Shown in pieces: positions 9,961 through 20,980 of a stretch of DNA of 64,000 nt. The notes under the pieces were generated by a model that was given only the letters and a program-made list of their open reading frames with translations, did no database searches and was not told the DNA's origin. The translations under genes were made by a program, and so were the position numbers. The DNA is from Tanypteryx hageni (taxonomy: Eukaryota > Arthropoda > Insecta > Odonata > Petaluridae), in assembly GCA_028673005.1 (NCBI GenBank), contig CM054117.1:50172870-50236869 (forward strand), read 5' to 3'. Positions within the stretch are counted from its first letter, which is position 1, and every line of letters starts with the position of its first letter.

Positions 9961-12900
9961 TATTTACGATTTGCTCCTGAGGGGGAGGGGAGAAAAGTTC
10001 ATTCCACGCTCCCTTCCTCAGCATCCGACACCGCCGTTAAAAAAAGTGTGGAGATGGGAGAAGTAAAGGTGTAGGAATAGTTGGCTAAGATCATCGGTTC
10101 GCAAACTCCTATTGTAGAAGCGGTACCCCTTTAAAGTTAAACAGGATTTCTCTTCTTCACTGCCACCTTGAAACAAAGTCTTTCTGTTTTTGCGCACGGA
10201 TATCACAACCTTTGGATTCGTCCATTTGTACACCATTATCAGTTTATTTGAGGAAAGGTTGTAGCCTCTAGTGACTTAACCGACACATTCAAATCCTTGA
10301 TTCGTTTACTTAAAGTTCTAAGTTTGGGAAACGCTGTGTTAGATAGGGATGGAGAGTTTTGCATACCGCCCTCGAATATCTGACCTTTTCCGCCGCCAAT
10401 GAAGGCGTGGAGTGGAGGAGGCGAATGGTATTGATAGGAGAAAAAATAAATAACATAAAATATGAATGAATCGATTGATAGAAAGGACACGATCGTATTC
10501 ACCTCACGGGGTTGTTCGTTTTCGTGTTTTACTTTTTCAATTGTTTTCGTTGGTTATTCGTTGTTACTTTCGGTACCCATTCAGCAGTGTTTGTGTGTGT
10601 ACATAAATATAAATAGATATCAATACAATCATTAAGGATAGCGGAAGGAGGTTGAAAGGGAAACGTTTTCGTATTACCTTCGGTGTTGATAGATTCTTCG
10701 TTATCATCAATGAGTAATTTACTTACAAAGCTCTTTTTAGAAGAACATCGAGGGATTCTTTTTAATTTCTTCTAAGGTGCCTGTAAATGAATTTCCGATT
10801 CGGATTATTACGAGAATGAATGAGTTAATAACGCCCTTATTTCATTCGTTCATTTTTTCAGGTTTAGCCAAGGAGAATTCGTCGCAGAAATTTGGATTCA
10901 CTCATAGAAAGATATTTTGCACTTTTTAAAAGCAGTCTGGCGGCGATGGGTTTGTAAAGGGTATTGTAGGAATTTCTTGGAAGATGATAAAACATACTTA
11001 TATGCAAAGGTAAAGGGTATTAGCTAAAAACAGCGTGAAATATTTGTAGGGAAGTTTTTCACTAAAGAGCGAAACTGTCAGGAAATATTTGCTCTCACAA
11101 GACAACCCTACGGAAGCTGAGCAAAGGTTGTTAGCACTCTTTTTCTAATAAAATCGCTTATGTGCTTGGTTTGTCTGGCCGTCCGTCTGTTCTCTGGAAT
11201 CCTGCAACTTGGAGAAGCCAGATTTTCAAAATAGACTGGCCCGGTAGTCACGGTATAAATTTGGAGGATCTAAGATCAGCTGATGGAGAGTAATAGGTCT
11301 TTTTTCGACCCCTTTTGTTTCATTTCTACTCCGATAAGAAAAGCATGATATCGTCGCAGGGCATTATAAAATTGCATTTTTAAATCACTTAAAATTATGA
11401 CATGAGCTCTGGAAATAGACAGTTCTATAGCTGAAGTACCGAGGTTTATATTAAAAAAAACAGAATTCAAATTCATGTCGAAAGAGATCAAACAATTGCT
11501 TTCAATCTAAAGAAGAGGAAAAATTTTATGGCTTATAATAATGGGATGTAATACTGCCGCTGCAAAGGGTCAGCTGCTTTTAAATGGGAAACATATTATT
11601 ACATAGCGTTGAAATAATACTCTTTAAGGGAGTTTATGGACATAAGGCCATCGATATTAAACAAAGTTGTGCCTAATCTTATGTTGACGTCATAATGCTA
11701 AAACAAGAAAACAAGCGCCTTATGTAATTTGCTCTGCAATTATTCTCTATTTTTGTTTCTATAATATAATCAGCGTATGTTGGAACTCGCTCAACTCACA
11801 AAAATAATTGGCAGCGGAGTGAACCTAAACGAACTCAAGAAAGAACTAACGAGCCCACAATATGACTGAAATTCAGCAATTTAATAAATTAACTATTGGT
11901 CATTCAATGTTTTGGCAAACTTTCTCTCCTCAGTATCCATCAAAAGGTTGTTTATGGTTATAAGATGGCATAGTTTGCCGATTTTACATTAGCCATATGT
12001 CGAGTCTCCTTTCAATGCGCTGTTATTCCCTTATTATTTAGGCATTTTGGCCCATAAGTCGCATCGCTCATACTCTCTGACGTGAAAGCACGTACGCTCT
12101 CCAGAAGCTTCAGAGGGCAACCCTTTGTATACCAAAGCGATGGAATACTCCATACGGAATGCATCAAAGGACCCACTCGGCTTCAATGTCACTTCCCGAG
12201 GATGGAGTGCTTTCCTCACCAGACGACACACACACACCTACACACACACGCACTCGCCGGCTGGGGACAGCCTCTCTATCCACTCCCTTTCTGAGCGTCC
12301 GGGCATCTAGACACACTCCATCCACATCCCTCCTTAGAAGATTACTATGCCGCCACCCAAGTGCTGCCCTCCTTTGAAAAATTCATGGCGTCAGGTCTAT
12401 TTTTTTCCAATATGTCAGTCAAATCGGGTTTTCATCGAAGCTCGAGATTTATTCAGAGGGACTTCCGTTTTTTTTCGAGTTAATGTACGAGAAATATTCC
12501 GTGCCGAAAACATTCGATTTGTATACGTGTGTATAAGTCAGAATGCGCCCGCATATATCTTGTCTAGAGAGCGTATCGTACGGCTCTTATGGCGTTTCGT
12601 ACGGCTATCGCGGCAGTTGTTTGCGAGGAATATCATCCGAGTCGATTAGAGTTTCCGCCATTCGTTACGCGTGAGATTATTTTTTTGGAAATGTCGGAAA
12701 TAGTTTTTGGATATTACTTGAAAATTTGAAACATTTTTTACGCGGGAAAAATTGAAAATTTGCCGTAAGCTAATTTATTTGTTTTCATTGGGATTTCATT
12801 CATTGTGATTCGCTTTATCTGATGTGTCCGACCTGTTCAAATATGTGAGGAAACATTATAAAACTGTGCGTGTTCGGGACCCTCTTATTCCGCAGTCAGT

Positions 12901-13898
12901 TTGTACAGTTCGCGTTGCAACCGAATGGGTAAATAAATACTCCACAAGAGTTCGTTTAAAAAAACGAGAAGGATATTTTTTCGCAAAGTTATTTCGCTGG
13001 CAGAGTTACGTTCTTCGGATCACCGCCTATTTGATCTTCCCTTTATGACTTTTTAAAAAATCGTTGCAAGGCTGAAGTGTTCTTCATTTCAAGCCCTGTC
13101 ACATCCGCCCAAAACCATCCCTTCGATTTAGCGCTCGCCGAGGAAAAAAACCTTGATTTCTGGATGCTTCTTGCGCTACGAATGAAATCCTCCGGGAGTT
13201 ATTTACGTCCTCTCTCCCTCTCTTTCACATTCCTCTCTTCCTCAGAGTTTCCATTTTACATGATGCAGAGAAAGCGAAGATGTAAGAAAATGACAAAAAG
13301 TTCGGCATCGACACCGTCTGGGACATAGAAATGCCCTGGGAGTGAGAGTGGCCATCGGGCAATATCTTTCTCTTTTTTATAGCGGAGAACGGGATCGGAA
13401 TATGTAAAGCTAGGCGAGGAAAAGGGAACCAGTTCGAAACGTGAAAGAGGGGCGGGGAGACAACAATCTGGGCGAAGAAAGGGGAACTTTGAAGGAATGA
13501 CGGATTTGCGTAGCTATGAGACAAGCGCGAGCTATTTTAGGAGAGCGAGATGAAATATTAGAAAAGCCGTCGCGTGTTTCGAAAAAAATCTAGTCGGGTG
13601 CAAGGAGGATGTGGGCACGGAGAATCGAGATCAAGAAAGTGCTCGGTTTGAAAGCAGGTTTTCTCTTTGTCGAGTAAGAAGTGCGGCGTTTTGACCCTCT
13701 GACAGTTTATCGAGTTCCCCCGCAGTTTTTCGTACTTCTGCAAACGCGAGTACTTCGGCTTTGCGCGTACGTACAGAGTCTCTACTTTTATAAGCAACAG
13801 GCATTAGCCCAGAAGAGAACGCTACCATCGTGCGATTTAACCAATCGACTTTCGCGAGTGGTGTGCCCTCTTCCCGGAGAACAGACCGAACTAGCGGA
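9961..13898. other. No gene seen
   Basis: About 3.9 kb of unique-looking DNA. Holds an isolated CCGTCCGTCTGTT block at 11,180 and a broken CA/GT microsatellite at 12,223-12,250. Frames of 70-100 codons between 12,080 and 13,330 overlap on both strands and show no family resemblance. Confidence 0.4.
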
Positions 13899-13906
13899 CT
13901 TCCGAT

Positions 13907-14109
13907 TAGGGATACGAAAAAAGTATCGATACTTCACTCACATCGGTAATTTCCTTTCGATACCAAGTACTTTTGCACTCGATTCTTTTCTTTCGATTTT
14001 CTAGTGACATCGGTACTTTCGGCCCGATACTTTTGTGGTAGAGATACTTTTCATTCGATACATCATATGATTACGGTATCGATACTTTCGTTTCGATATC
14101 GTATCCCTA
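13907..14109. mobile_element. hAT-like MITE, 203 bp, intact
   Basis: The element starts TAGGGATACGA and ends TCGTATCCCTA as terminal inverted repeats, with subterminal GTATCGATAC on both sides. It is flanked by a perfect 8-bp target duplication CTTCCGAT (13,899-13,906 and 14,110-14,117). An 8-bp duplication fits the hAT superfamily. There is no coding capacity, so it would need a transposase in trans. Two further copies lie in tandem at 19.18-19.57 kb. Confidence 0.9.
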
Positions 14110-14117
14110 CTTCCGAT

Positions 14118-14640
14118 CTGACAACGTCGCGGACTGGCAGCCGGCAGTCACGTGTGTCGAACCTGAGTGAGAGACGGAGAGAGGGAGAGAACGAGGAAGG
14201 GGACACGGAGAGAGAGAGAAGCCTTAAACCGGCCAGCGGAAGATTTCCCTATTAGTCCATTACTTTTCGTATCGTTTGTTATCCCTCCAAGTGGACATTT
14301 CAATTAAGTATCTTTCTATATTTCTGCTTTGTATAACGCCACTCCAATATAGTTGTAAGCATTTCCTTGTCATTTTGCCATGGTGTTTTATTTGATTTCC
14401 TGTTGGCAGCAGCAGTGTCACCTAAGAGGCATCGTATCGTTTTTCTGTTCCAAGTACTTTGCGAATTACGAGAGATAAATATAAAATGAGACAGTTGCCT
14501 CTCGGAAGTACGTGGAGAATAGAAGGAAAAATGGACTTCGAGAAAAAGTCCGTCGGCTCTTGGAGATTATCGGTTCAACAGAATCTGTAGAAATATCCTA
14601 TTTATGTGGGGCATCTAAATGAACAGATTAGCTAAAAGAC
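14118..14640. other. No gene seen; short GA-rich part
   Basis: A GAGA-rich stretch lies at 14,165-14,220. The remainder is unique-looking. Confidence 0.45.
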
Positions 14641-14659
14641 GAAGGAGTACTTAAGAATA

Positions 14660-14912
14660 GGACAGATACAAGTTACTATACCGACTATAAGAAAGAGTAA
14701 GGCAAAAATCAACCATTACCGAACGAACGCATAACTTACTATCGAAAGAAAAGGTGGAAGGAAAAGGTTTCAGTTGATAAGAGGTCGTGAAAGGGAACAA
14801 TCAAGGGAACTATGAAGAAGATTGTGGAAAGCAGGAGAACATGGAAAACCAGGTTTAACCAAGAATAATCAATGACCTGTCTACGGACAGACTACCAATG
14901 ATAATGATGACA
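14660..14912 (+). pseudogene. LINE reverse transcriptase C-terminal tail and 3' end
   Basis: In pieces of different frames the translation gives RKSKAKIN, GGRKRFQLIRGRERE and TMKKIVESRRTWKTRFNQE followed by a stop near 14,868. The order matches the conserved basic tail of animal LINE proteins (RxRFQxIDDI, then EMKRxAExRxxWR). The 3' end carries TGACCTGTCTACGGACAGAC and ends near TGATAATGATGA, probably the tail repeat. Frameshifts make it dead. Confidence 0.65.
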
Positions 14913-14925
14913 AGGTATCGGCCGG

Positions 14926-15790
14926 AATAGAAGCAATACCGAAATTAACCGAAGAGTAGTTCATTCTTCTCGAGTTTCGTGAAATATCGAGTTACTCAGA
15001 ATTAGCTTCAGTTACTTTAATAAAAATTCATATAGAAATAGAGCCTGTTGTAATAAGCCAAATCGTATGTCTCAAAAGTAAATACAATATTAGGCGTCCA
15101 TTGACTCTACGATGCATCGAGTTTTCCTTCCAGCTGCTGCCCAACTTACTACGGATATGAAAATGTTTGTGGAGTACATGCTGCACTGATTTTACCGATT
15201 TTCAATATACATATATGTAGGTAGGTATACGATAGGAGGTCGGCAGACTCGTGCGTTCACGATTAAATCTTGATTTTATAAAATAATATGCACGTTATAC
15301 ATCGCGCGAATTCCCTCATATTCATAATTTGCGTAACGCGTTCCAATGAAAATATCGAGTTAACATCAACAATGAAGCCCTTGAATCATCGCCGATGTAA
15401 ATACAGAGATGTGCTTTGATTTTGTAGCTCGTCAACACAGAATGCTGTTATCTTCAACTGTCGAGATAACTCGATTCGTCGTCGTTGTGGTTTTCCACTT
15501 ATCAACGCACGTAGAAGCTCAGACGCGCATAACGTGAAGGTAAAAAGCGGTAAGTTTATTTGGTGATTATTTTTTACGCTTCGGTGATTCAACGCTATTT
15601 AGGATCGTACTCTTTACGAATTTTGAAGATTTGTTCAAAATAGTAGGAGATATTTACGATAAAAACGTTTTTCCGTGTTTAAACTACATGACTCGTGTAT
15701 ATTTTAGTTTTTTAATCATAAAAATTGTTACATTACGTAATCATTCATAACTACGTGATAGATTCGGACGCCATTTCAGAACCGCTACTA
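14926..15790. other. No gene seen
   Basis: AT-rich, unique-looking DNA with short frames only. Confidence 0.4.
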
Positions 15791-16430
15791 AAGCCTATTT
15801 ATTCGCCGAAATCTCGGGGTGGGCTATTTTTATTTCTGCAAATTTCTCGTGCGGTGGCTATTTTCATCGCCGCGATGAAATTTTTTTCCCGCTGTATCAC
15901 CCACGAAACGCCGTTCATATTGTGTGCACGAACGCCCCGGAGCGCCATTGATGATACAACGCTCCGTCCAACTGAATTTAATATGAAACGCAATCCAACT
16001 GCCGCTTCACTCTACGGTATAGATCAACATAAAACGTAAATTTATGAAACAATGATGAATGGAAATGCTGTCGGAGCCGAGCATGTTTTTCCGATACGTT
16101 TGGTGCAGCGTGATGCATGACCATGCATATTTCCGACGGAAAAAGGCAGCGTAGCTAATATGCAAGCGATGCTAATTTTCAAAAGGCGCGTAACCGTCAT
16201 TAACCGTTATAGATTCAAACAGGACATCATCAAACAGCTCCGGGGTAATGTAATATAGATTAATGCAGTCGACTAACTCTGGGAGCCATTTACGGCAACT
16301 TTGTTGTTACGATGTGCAGATGGCATATTCAATAGTTTCATCTATGCGGGAGTTACGCCACTTATACGGTCGGTGTAGAATTAATATCCGAGTTGGATAA
16401 AACTTTTCCTGCATTGATCAGAATCGTTGT
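15791..16430. other. Complex non-coding block, possible regulatory DNA
   Basis: Base composition is even and free of simple repeats, with several TAAT cores and the paired motif ATGCATGACCATGCAT at 16,113-16,128. A 104-codon frame (15,725-16,039) resembles no family I know. Higher complexity than flanking decayed repeats would fit conserved non-coding sequence, but conservation cannot be judged from one genome. Confidence 0.2.
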
Positions 16431-16840
16431 TTTTAGAAAGGCGATTAAGATTTTAGATGAGCCTTTCAAATCTGACGCACGATATTATAATCTTAAAAAA
16501 AAGTTAAAATCGTTTTGTGCTGAATGCCAAATTTTGTGATTCCCCCAAATGATTTTATCAAAACAAATGACAGCTTAAAAAAAGGAAAGCACTGTTATCA
16601 CATTCGCGGCGGTTATTTTATTTGCCTCAGGCTTCGCATTTTATCCCCCAGTCGGACGAAATTGGAACTAATAGGTATTTTTTTTACCCTTCCCTGCGGA
16701 AACATCCTCTCGTGCTATTTTTAATAATTACATAAATATAAATGAGATAAAAACGAACGATGAAAACAAAGTGTCACGCAGATAGACCGCGGCGGAACAA
16801 CGGACAAAACGAGCACCAGAATTCGAATCGACCCGCAATG

Positions 16841-16848
16841 CCCTATGG
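16841..16848. repeat. Target-site duplication CCCTATGG, copy 1 of 3
   Basis: Identical octamers occur at 17,188-17,195 and 17,736-17,743, framing two hAT elements. Confidence 0.93.
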
Positions 16849-17187
16849 CAGTGGTGCCCAAACCACGGCCCGCGGTCCAAATGCGGCCCGCGAAAGGTTT
16901 TTGTGCGGTCCGCGAAGCTATGGCAAAAAAGCAGTTTAAAAAATTTAACACCGAAATTCATTCATTTTTTGAAAATTTCTAAAATAAAACTTCAAACATT
17001 GAAGTTTTAGCCATGAAAACCTTATTTAGATTCGATTTTCACTTACGTGGCACCTTAGAATATATAGAAAACTTCCTATTTAAACTCTAATCCGGCCCGC
17101 CGAAGAATTGGCAACTTCCAATGAGGCCCGCCGGAGGAATCGCAACCACTGATGTGGCCCGCCATTAGAAAAGTTTGGACACCGCTG
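16849..17187 (-). mobile_element. hAT-type non-autonomous element A, 339 bp
   Basis: Terminal inverted repeats are CAGTGGTGCCCAAACC at the left and GTTTGGACACCGCTG at the right. Several GGCCCGC blocks lie inside. Flanked by CCCTATGG on both sides. The interior, read on the minus strand (CGGCGGGCCGGATTAGAG, then AAGGTTTTCATGG), matches the remnant at 42.25-42.48 kb and more distantly the element at 60.38 kb. No transposase remains. Confidence 0.92.
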
Positions 17188-17195
17188 CCCTATGG

Positions 17196-17735
17196 CAGTG
17201 GTTTCCAAACTGTGGGGCGCGATGGGTAGTTCGGGGGGCCCCAAAGGATTTCTCGTATACTGTATACTGTCCTTTTATCTTAATCCGTTTATTTTAATCT
17301 TGAGGCCTACGATATGCAGCAGCCATATTCTAGCCCTAATTGGCTGGGACGCAGGGGAGGACTGAGAGGTATCAAACGGCTCGGTAATTTGTGAGGAGAA
17401 CCGACTCAAACCTCCTCCCATCACACCGTTAACGGTCAAATCTTATTGAAAATCAAGAAATATAATGGAGAGAAAATTTTCTCATGGATAAGCAAGATTC
17501 GTTGAAAAATAAAATATACAAGATTCAGCAAACTAGCCCTTGGACTTACCGGAAGATTATATGGCCAGTCCGCCCCTGCTAGGATGTATAGTTTGCGTCA
17601 ATTTTCTTCCCTTAAGATGGTTTAGTAATAGTAATTGTATGACCAGTAGTTATTGTTTATCAACTGTAATTGAACATGGTATAGAAGGGGGCGCGAAGAT
17701 AACTTTCTTAGGTGTGTAATTTTTGGAAACCGCTG
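17196..17735. mobile_element. hAT-type non-autonomous element B, 540 bp
   Basis: Starts CAGTGGTTTCCAAACTGTGG and ends TTTTGGAAACCGCTG. It abuts the second CCCTATGG and is followed by a third. Subterminal GGGGCGCGA (left) and GGGGGCGCGAAG (right) occur in the same orientation. The interior differs from element A, so this is a different family inserted at the same target octamer. No open frame of note. Confidence 0.9.
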
Positions 17736-17905
17736 CCCTATGGGAAGAAGGATGCGGTAAAATGGTGAGGGGAGAAGGAACTCGAAGATGAGCAAATAAA
17801 AATAAAATATATAAATTGCACAAACTTTCTCATACACGTATGTATATACGTTTGGTCGACTGTGTACTTTTATAAAAGAAAAACGCTTATAAATCAAAGT
17901 TAACC

Positions 17906-18680
17906 GTAGTTTAGTGTATATTTTAATGCCACTGGTCGATATTTAGTAATTTTTTGGGACATTTGGCTAGATAAGTATTATTTATGACATCAGACTACGA
18001 TTGGATGGATTTCAATCAAAATCCTTACTGCCATTTCTGAGTAAATAGAATTTTGTTTCAAAATATCCAAGAATAAAGTACCCTTAATTGTTGTGCAATA
18101 TCGTTCATCTCTTCAGAGTGTCTATTATGAATGATATTACCAAAAAATATGAGATATCATTCGATTTAGTTTAACCGTTTAGGCTGTAATAAGGTTTATA
18201 GTGGATCGCGGTAGAGGCGTGACGTCATAGGGCTTAGGTAAGGTAGCTTAGCGTAAATTTTAATGACACTGGACGCCATATAGTGATTTCAAGAGATATA
18301 GGCTTACATAATATTATTTAAGACATTAGGCTCTACAATTGAATTGATTTTAATCAAATTCTCTTTAGCCATTTTTGAGTAAATTAAACTTTTCTAAAAA
18401 TCGCCAAGAAAATACTACCCTTAGTTTTTGAGCAATATCATTTTTATGTAAAAATTATCTGCAAAATATGATATGGTGTACAAATACGAAATATCATTCG
18501 ATTTCATTTACACGTTTGGGCCCTAGAACAGCGAACAGGCAGACAGACGGCATTGCGAAACCCACTTTTTTGGACTCGGGGGACACCTAAAACGTGTATT
18601 TTCATCAAAATGTCGAAGTCGAATTTTTCACGATAACAATACTTTCTCAATATACTACGTATATGAGAAAGTAATGTGTC
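17906..18680 (+). repeat. Partly tandem, palindrome-ended dispersed repeat
   Basis: Two related units start at 17,906 (GTAGTTTAGTGTATATTTTA) and 18,243 (GTAGCTTAGCGTAAATTTTA), 337 bp apart. Both carry a TTATTTAWGACATYAG block and a TTTCATTYACACG- or TTTAGTTTAACCG-type block. Only the second unit has the right end: GAACAGGCAGACAGACGG, ACACCTAAAACGTGTATTTT, then a palindrome (CTTTCTCAATATACTACG / TATATGAGAAAG, 18,650-18,672). Other copies are at 46.79-47.18 kb and, partly, 2.84-3.10 kb. Non-coding; class unknown. Confidence 0.75.
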
Positions 18681-18689
18681 GACGCTACG

Positions 18690-19174
18690 TGAGGGTGGGA
18701 GGGATGGCGGGCAAGGCAGGATGAGTCTGCGTGAGGCGTGGGCGGGGCGGGAGGCGAGGAGGGCGGGGTGAGGATTTACCGAGCCACCGCCCTTGCGGTA
18801 CGTGACCGGTTGGAGAGCTTCTGATTTTCTTTTTCTTCCGATCCAGCGTCTGTTCCTTCTGCGTTTATATCCTTTCCGTCTCCGGTATTTTTCCCTTTCC
18901 CGCATATGATCGCGAGCAAGAGATGTGTGCATGCGCGTGGGATTGTCTTGTTTGAGAGTCGTGCATGTATTAGTTTTCACGTATACTACGTGGCATAATG
19001 TTGCGGTATTATTAGTCGTTGCTTGTTGGGACAACTTGAGTCGAGCATCTACATCGCAAAAGGGTGCATCTCAAATTTACGGTTCGCTCGAAGCAGATGT
19101 TTACTTTGGATGAACTGAGATTCTGTGACTGGAATTCGCTATCACGTAAACTACGTGTCTTCCTTCAACGTTCG
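18690..19174. other. No gene; contains a G-rich block
   Basis: Four G-runs at 18,740-18,769 (GGGCGGGGCGGG, a 9-base spacer, GGGCGGGG) are compatible with a G-quadruplex on the plus strand. The 176-codon minus-strand frame across 18.5-19.0 kb runs through the repeat end and this block and looks fortuitous. Confidence 0.4.
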
Positions 19175-19182
19175 ATCACAGT

Positions 19183-19385
19183 TACGGATACGAAAAAAGT
19201 ATCGATACTTTACTCATATCGGTTATTTCCTTTCGATACCAAGTACTTTTGTACTTAATTCTTTTCTTTTGATTTTCTAGTGATGTCGGTACTTTCGGCC
19301 CGATACTTTTGTGGTATCGATACTTTTCATTCGATATATCATATGAGTAAGGTATCGATACTTTCGTTTCGATTTCGTATCCTTA
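19183..19385. mobile_element. hAT-like MITE, tandem dimer unit 1, 203 bp
   Basis: Same length and layout as the element at 13.91 kb. The left end is TACGGATACG (one substitution from TAGGGATACG); the right end reads CGTATCCTTA. The left flank is ATCACAGT (19,175-19,182). There is no octamer duplication between this unit and the next. Confidence 0.88.
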
Positions 19386-19567
19386 GATACGAAAAAAGTA
19401 TCGATACTTTACTCACATCGGTAATTTCCTTTCGATACCAAGTACTTTTGTACTCGATTCTTTTCTTTCGATTTTCTAGTGACATCGGTACTTTCGGTCC
19501 GATACTTTTGTGGTATCGATACTTATGATTACGGTATCGATACTTTAGTTTCGATATCTTATCCCTA
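19386..19567. mobile_element. hAT-like MITE, tandem dimer unit 2, 182 bp
   Basis: Begins GATACGAAAAAAG directly after unit 1, so the initial TAGG is missing or shared at the fusion. It lacks 17 bp internally (a TTCATTCGATA part) relative to the other copies and ends TTATCCCTA. ATCACAGT follows at 19,568-19,575, matching the octamer left of unit 1, so a single duplication frames the whole dimer. Confidence 0.88.
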
Positions 19568-19708
19568 ATCACAGTATACGAGTATGCTCAAATGTATCAG
19601 TTCCAGAATTAAACATCGTTTTTGGCATCTTCGTCGTTGTGCTCTACAAAAGCCACGCCCTTATTTAACTAAATTTTAATATCCGAATTCTGAAAACGGT
19701 GTTTCTTC

Positions 19709-19870
19709 AAAAGTTTGAGAAAAACGGACAGGTATTTCGGCTACAAAGTAGCCGTCATCAGTGACGATGCTACTCTACCGAATTTTAACGTATGGCGCAG
19801 TGTTGGAGAATCATCGCTGATGGTGGCAGCTTTGTAGCCCAAATGCTCATCTGATTTTTCCCAAACTTTT
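19709..19870. repeat. Head-to-head inverted copies of the hammerhead-like repeat end
   Basis: The left arm (19,709-19,770) contains TTTCGGCTACAAAGTAGCCG and CATCAGTGACGATG. The right arm (19,808-19,870) contains CATCGCTGATGGTGGCAGC, TTTGTAGCCCAAATG and CCCAAACTTTT. The arms are imperfect reverse complements of about 60 bp around a 37-bp centre. Read on the minus strand the left arm gives CTGATGACGGCTAC, a TTT loop, GTAGCCGAAA. The right arm continues into a stretch with CCATGATCTGAGCTCGATTC that is shared with 39.3 kb. Confidence 0.7.
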
Positions 19871-19875
19871 TAACG

Positions 19876-20815
19876 ATTTTAAGGTAGCCATGGTTATTCA
19901 GTTTGATTTATGCCATGATCTGAGCTCGATTCTGCTTTTACGAATTAATCTCCGAGTTGATTTCTTCAGTGTTTAATTTTTATATGCGTCAGGTTAATTT
20001 AATGGAAATAATATTTAAAACCAACAGTGGAAAGAAAACATCAACCAATATGATTAATACAATTATTCATTCAACTTTTACCTGTTCGAAATTGATCTGC
20101 GTCAAACCTTTGTCGTCATACAATTTTCATATATAGATCAATTTTAACCTAGCGTTTGTTATAATATGGCATTGGTAAGTTATATTATTTAACAGAAGAC
20201 TACGGTAAAATTTTACCCAAAAATTGTCTCGGACGATACATAATAATTTTTAAAATTTTCTATTTTCAGTAATCGTGCGTTTCGATATTACGGGATCAAG
20301 TTGCTGATTGTATCAATTACAGGTCACCTCGATATTTGCAATGTATGTAGAAGTGAGAAATTATGAAAATCCTTGCTCGTATATATGGGTGAGCGTGGGT
20401 AGGATGGAAATAAATACCGACGACGCGATCTTGGAAGAGAAAAAAGTGAAATGAGAAAATCAAATGTGCGTTTCGGTGAAAGCGCCGCGGGGCGCAGGTA
20501 TAAATGGAAAAACTAATGGAATAGAGAAAGAGGTAGGATCTGGCTCGTGTAGAGCGATTGGAACAAAAAAGCAGAAGGAAAATTCCCTAGTAAGCGATGA
20601 TGTTTCGCGGAAACGAGAATGAATGGAAAGAAAAGGAAAGGTCAGGCGAAGTAGAGATAATTCGATGGCGAGGACGTGGCGTGGACTTGAAAGAAGGAAA
20701 ATAAAATAAAATGAGATTAAAAGCAAGTAAAGGAAGAGATGGGATGGGAGAGGACAATGAGTTGGAGAGGAAGAGAGGATGGGAGGAGGAGGAGATTTGG
20801 TGTGGAGAAAGAAAG
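19876..20815. other. No gene seen
   Basis: AT-rich unique-looking DNA to about 20,400, then increasingly purine-rich on the plus strand up to the GATA repeat. Confidence 0.45.
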
Positions 20816-20823
20816 GGAGGGAG

Positions 20824-20843
20824 AGATAGATAGATAGATAGAT
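20824..20843. repeat. (GATA)n microsatellite, tail of reversed LINE
   Basis: Five GATA units abut the LINE 3' end. On the minus strand they are its TATC-type tail. Confidence 0.85.
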
Positions 20844-20935
20844 AATCGTCTTTATTCGGGCGAAATTTAGACCATAAGGTCCATTCTTACATTTAACCCT
20901 TCGTCAATATAAAAAATATAAAAAATGGTAAAGTA

Positions 20936-20980
<45 letters not shown>

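Noticed and set aside
10846..10866. Splice-like junction TTTTTTCAG/GTTTAG
   Set aside because: The acceptor is reasonable but GTTTAG is a poor donor, so a recursive site is unlikely.
18504..19034. 176-codon minus-strand frame
   Set aside because: It runs through the end of a dispersed repeat and a G-rich block, so it cannot be one gene.
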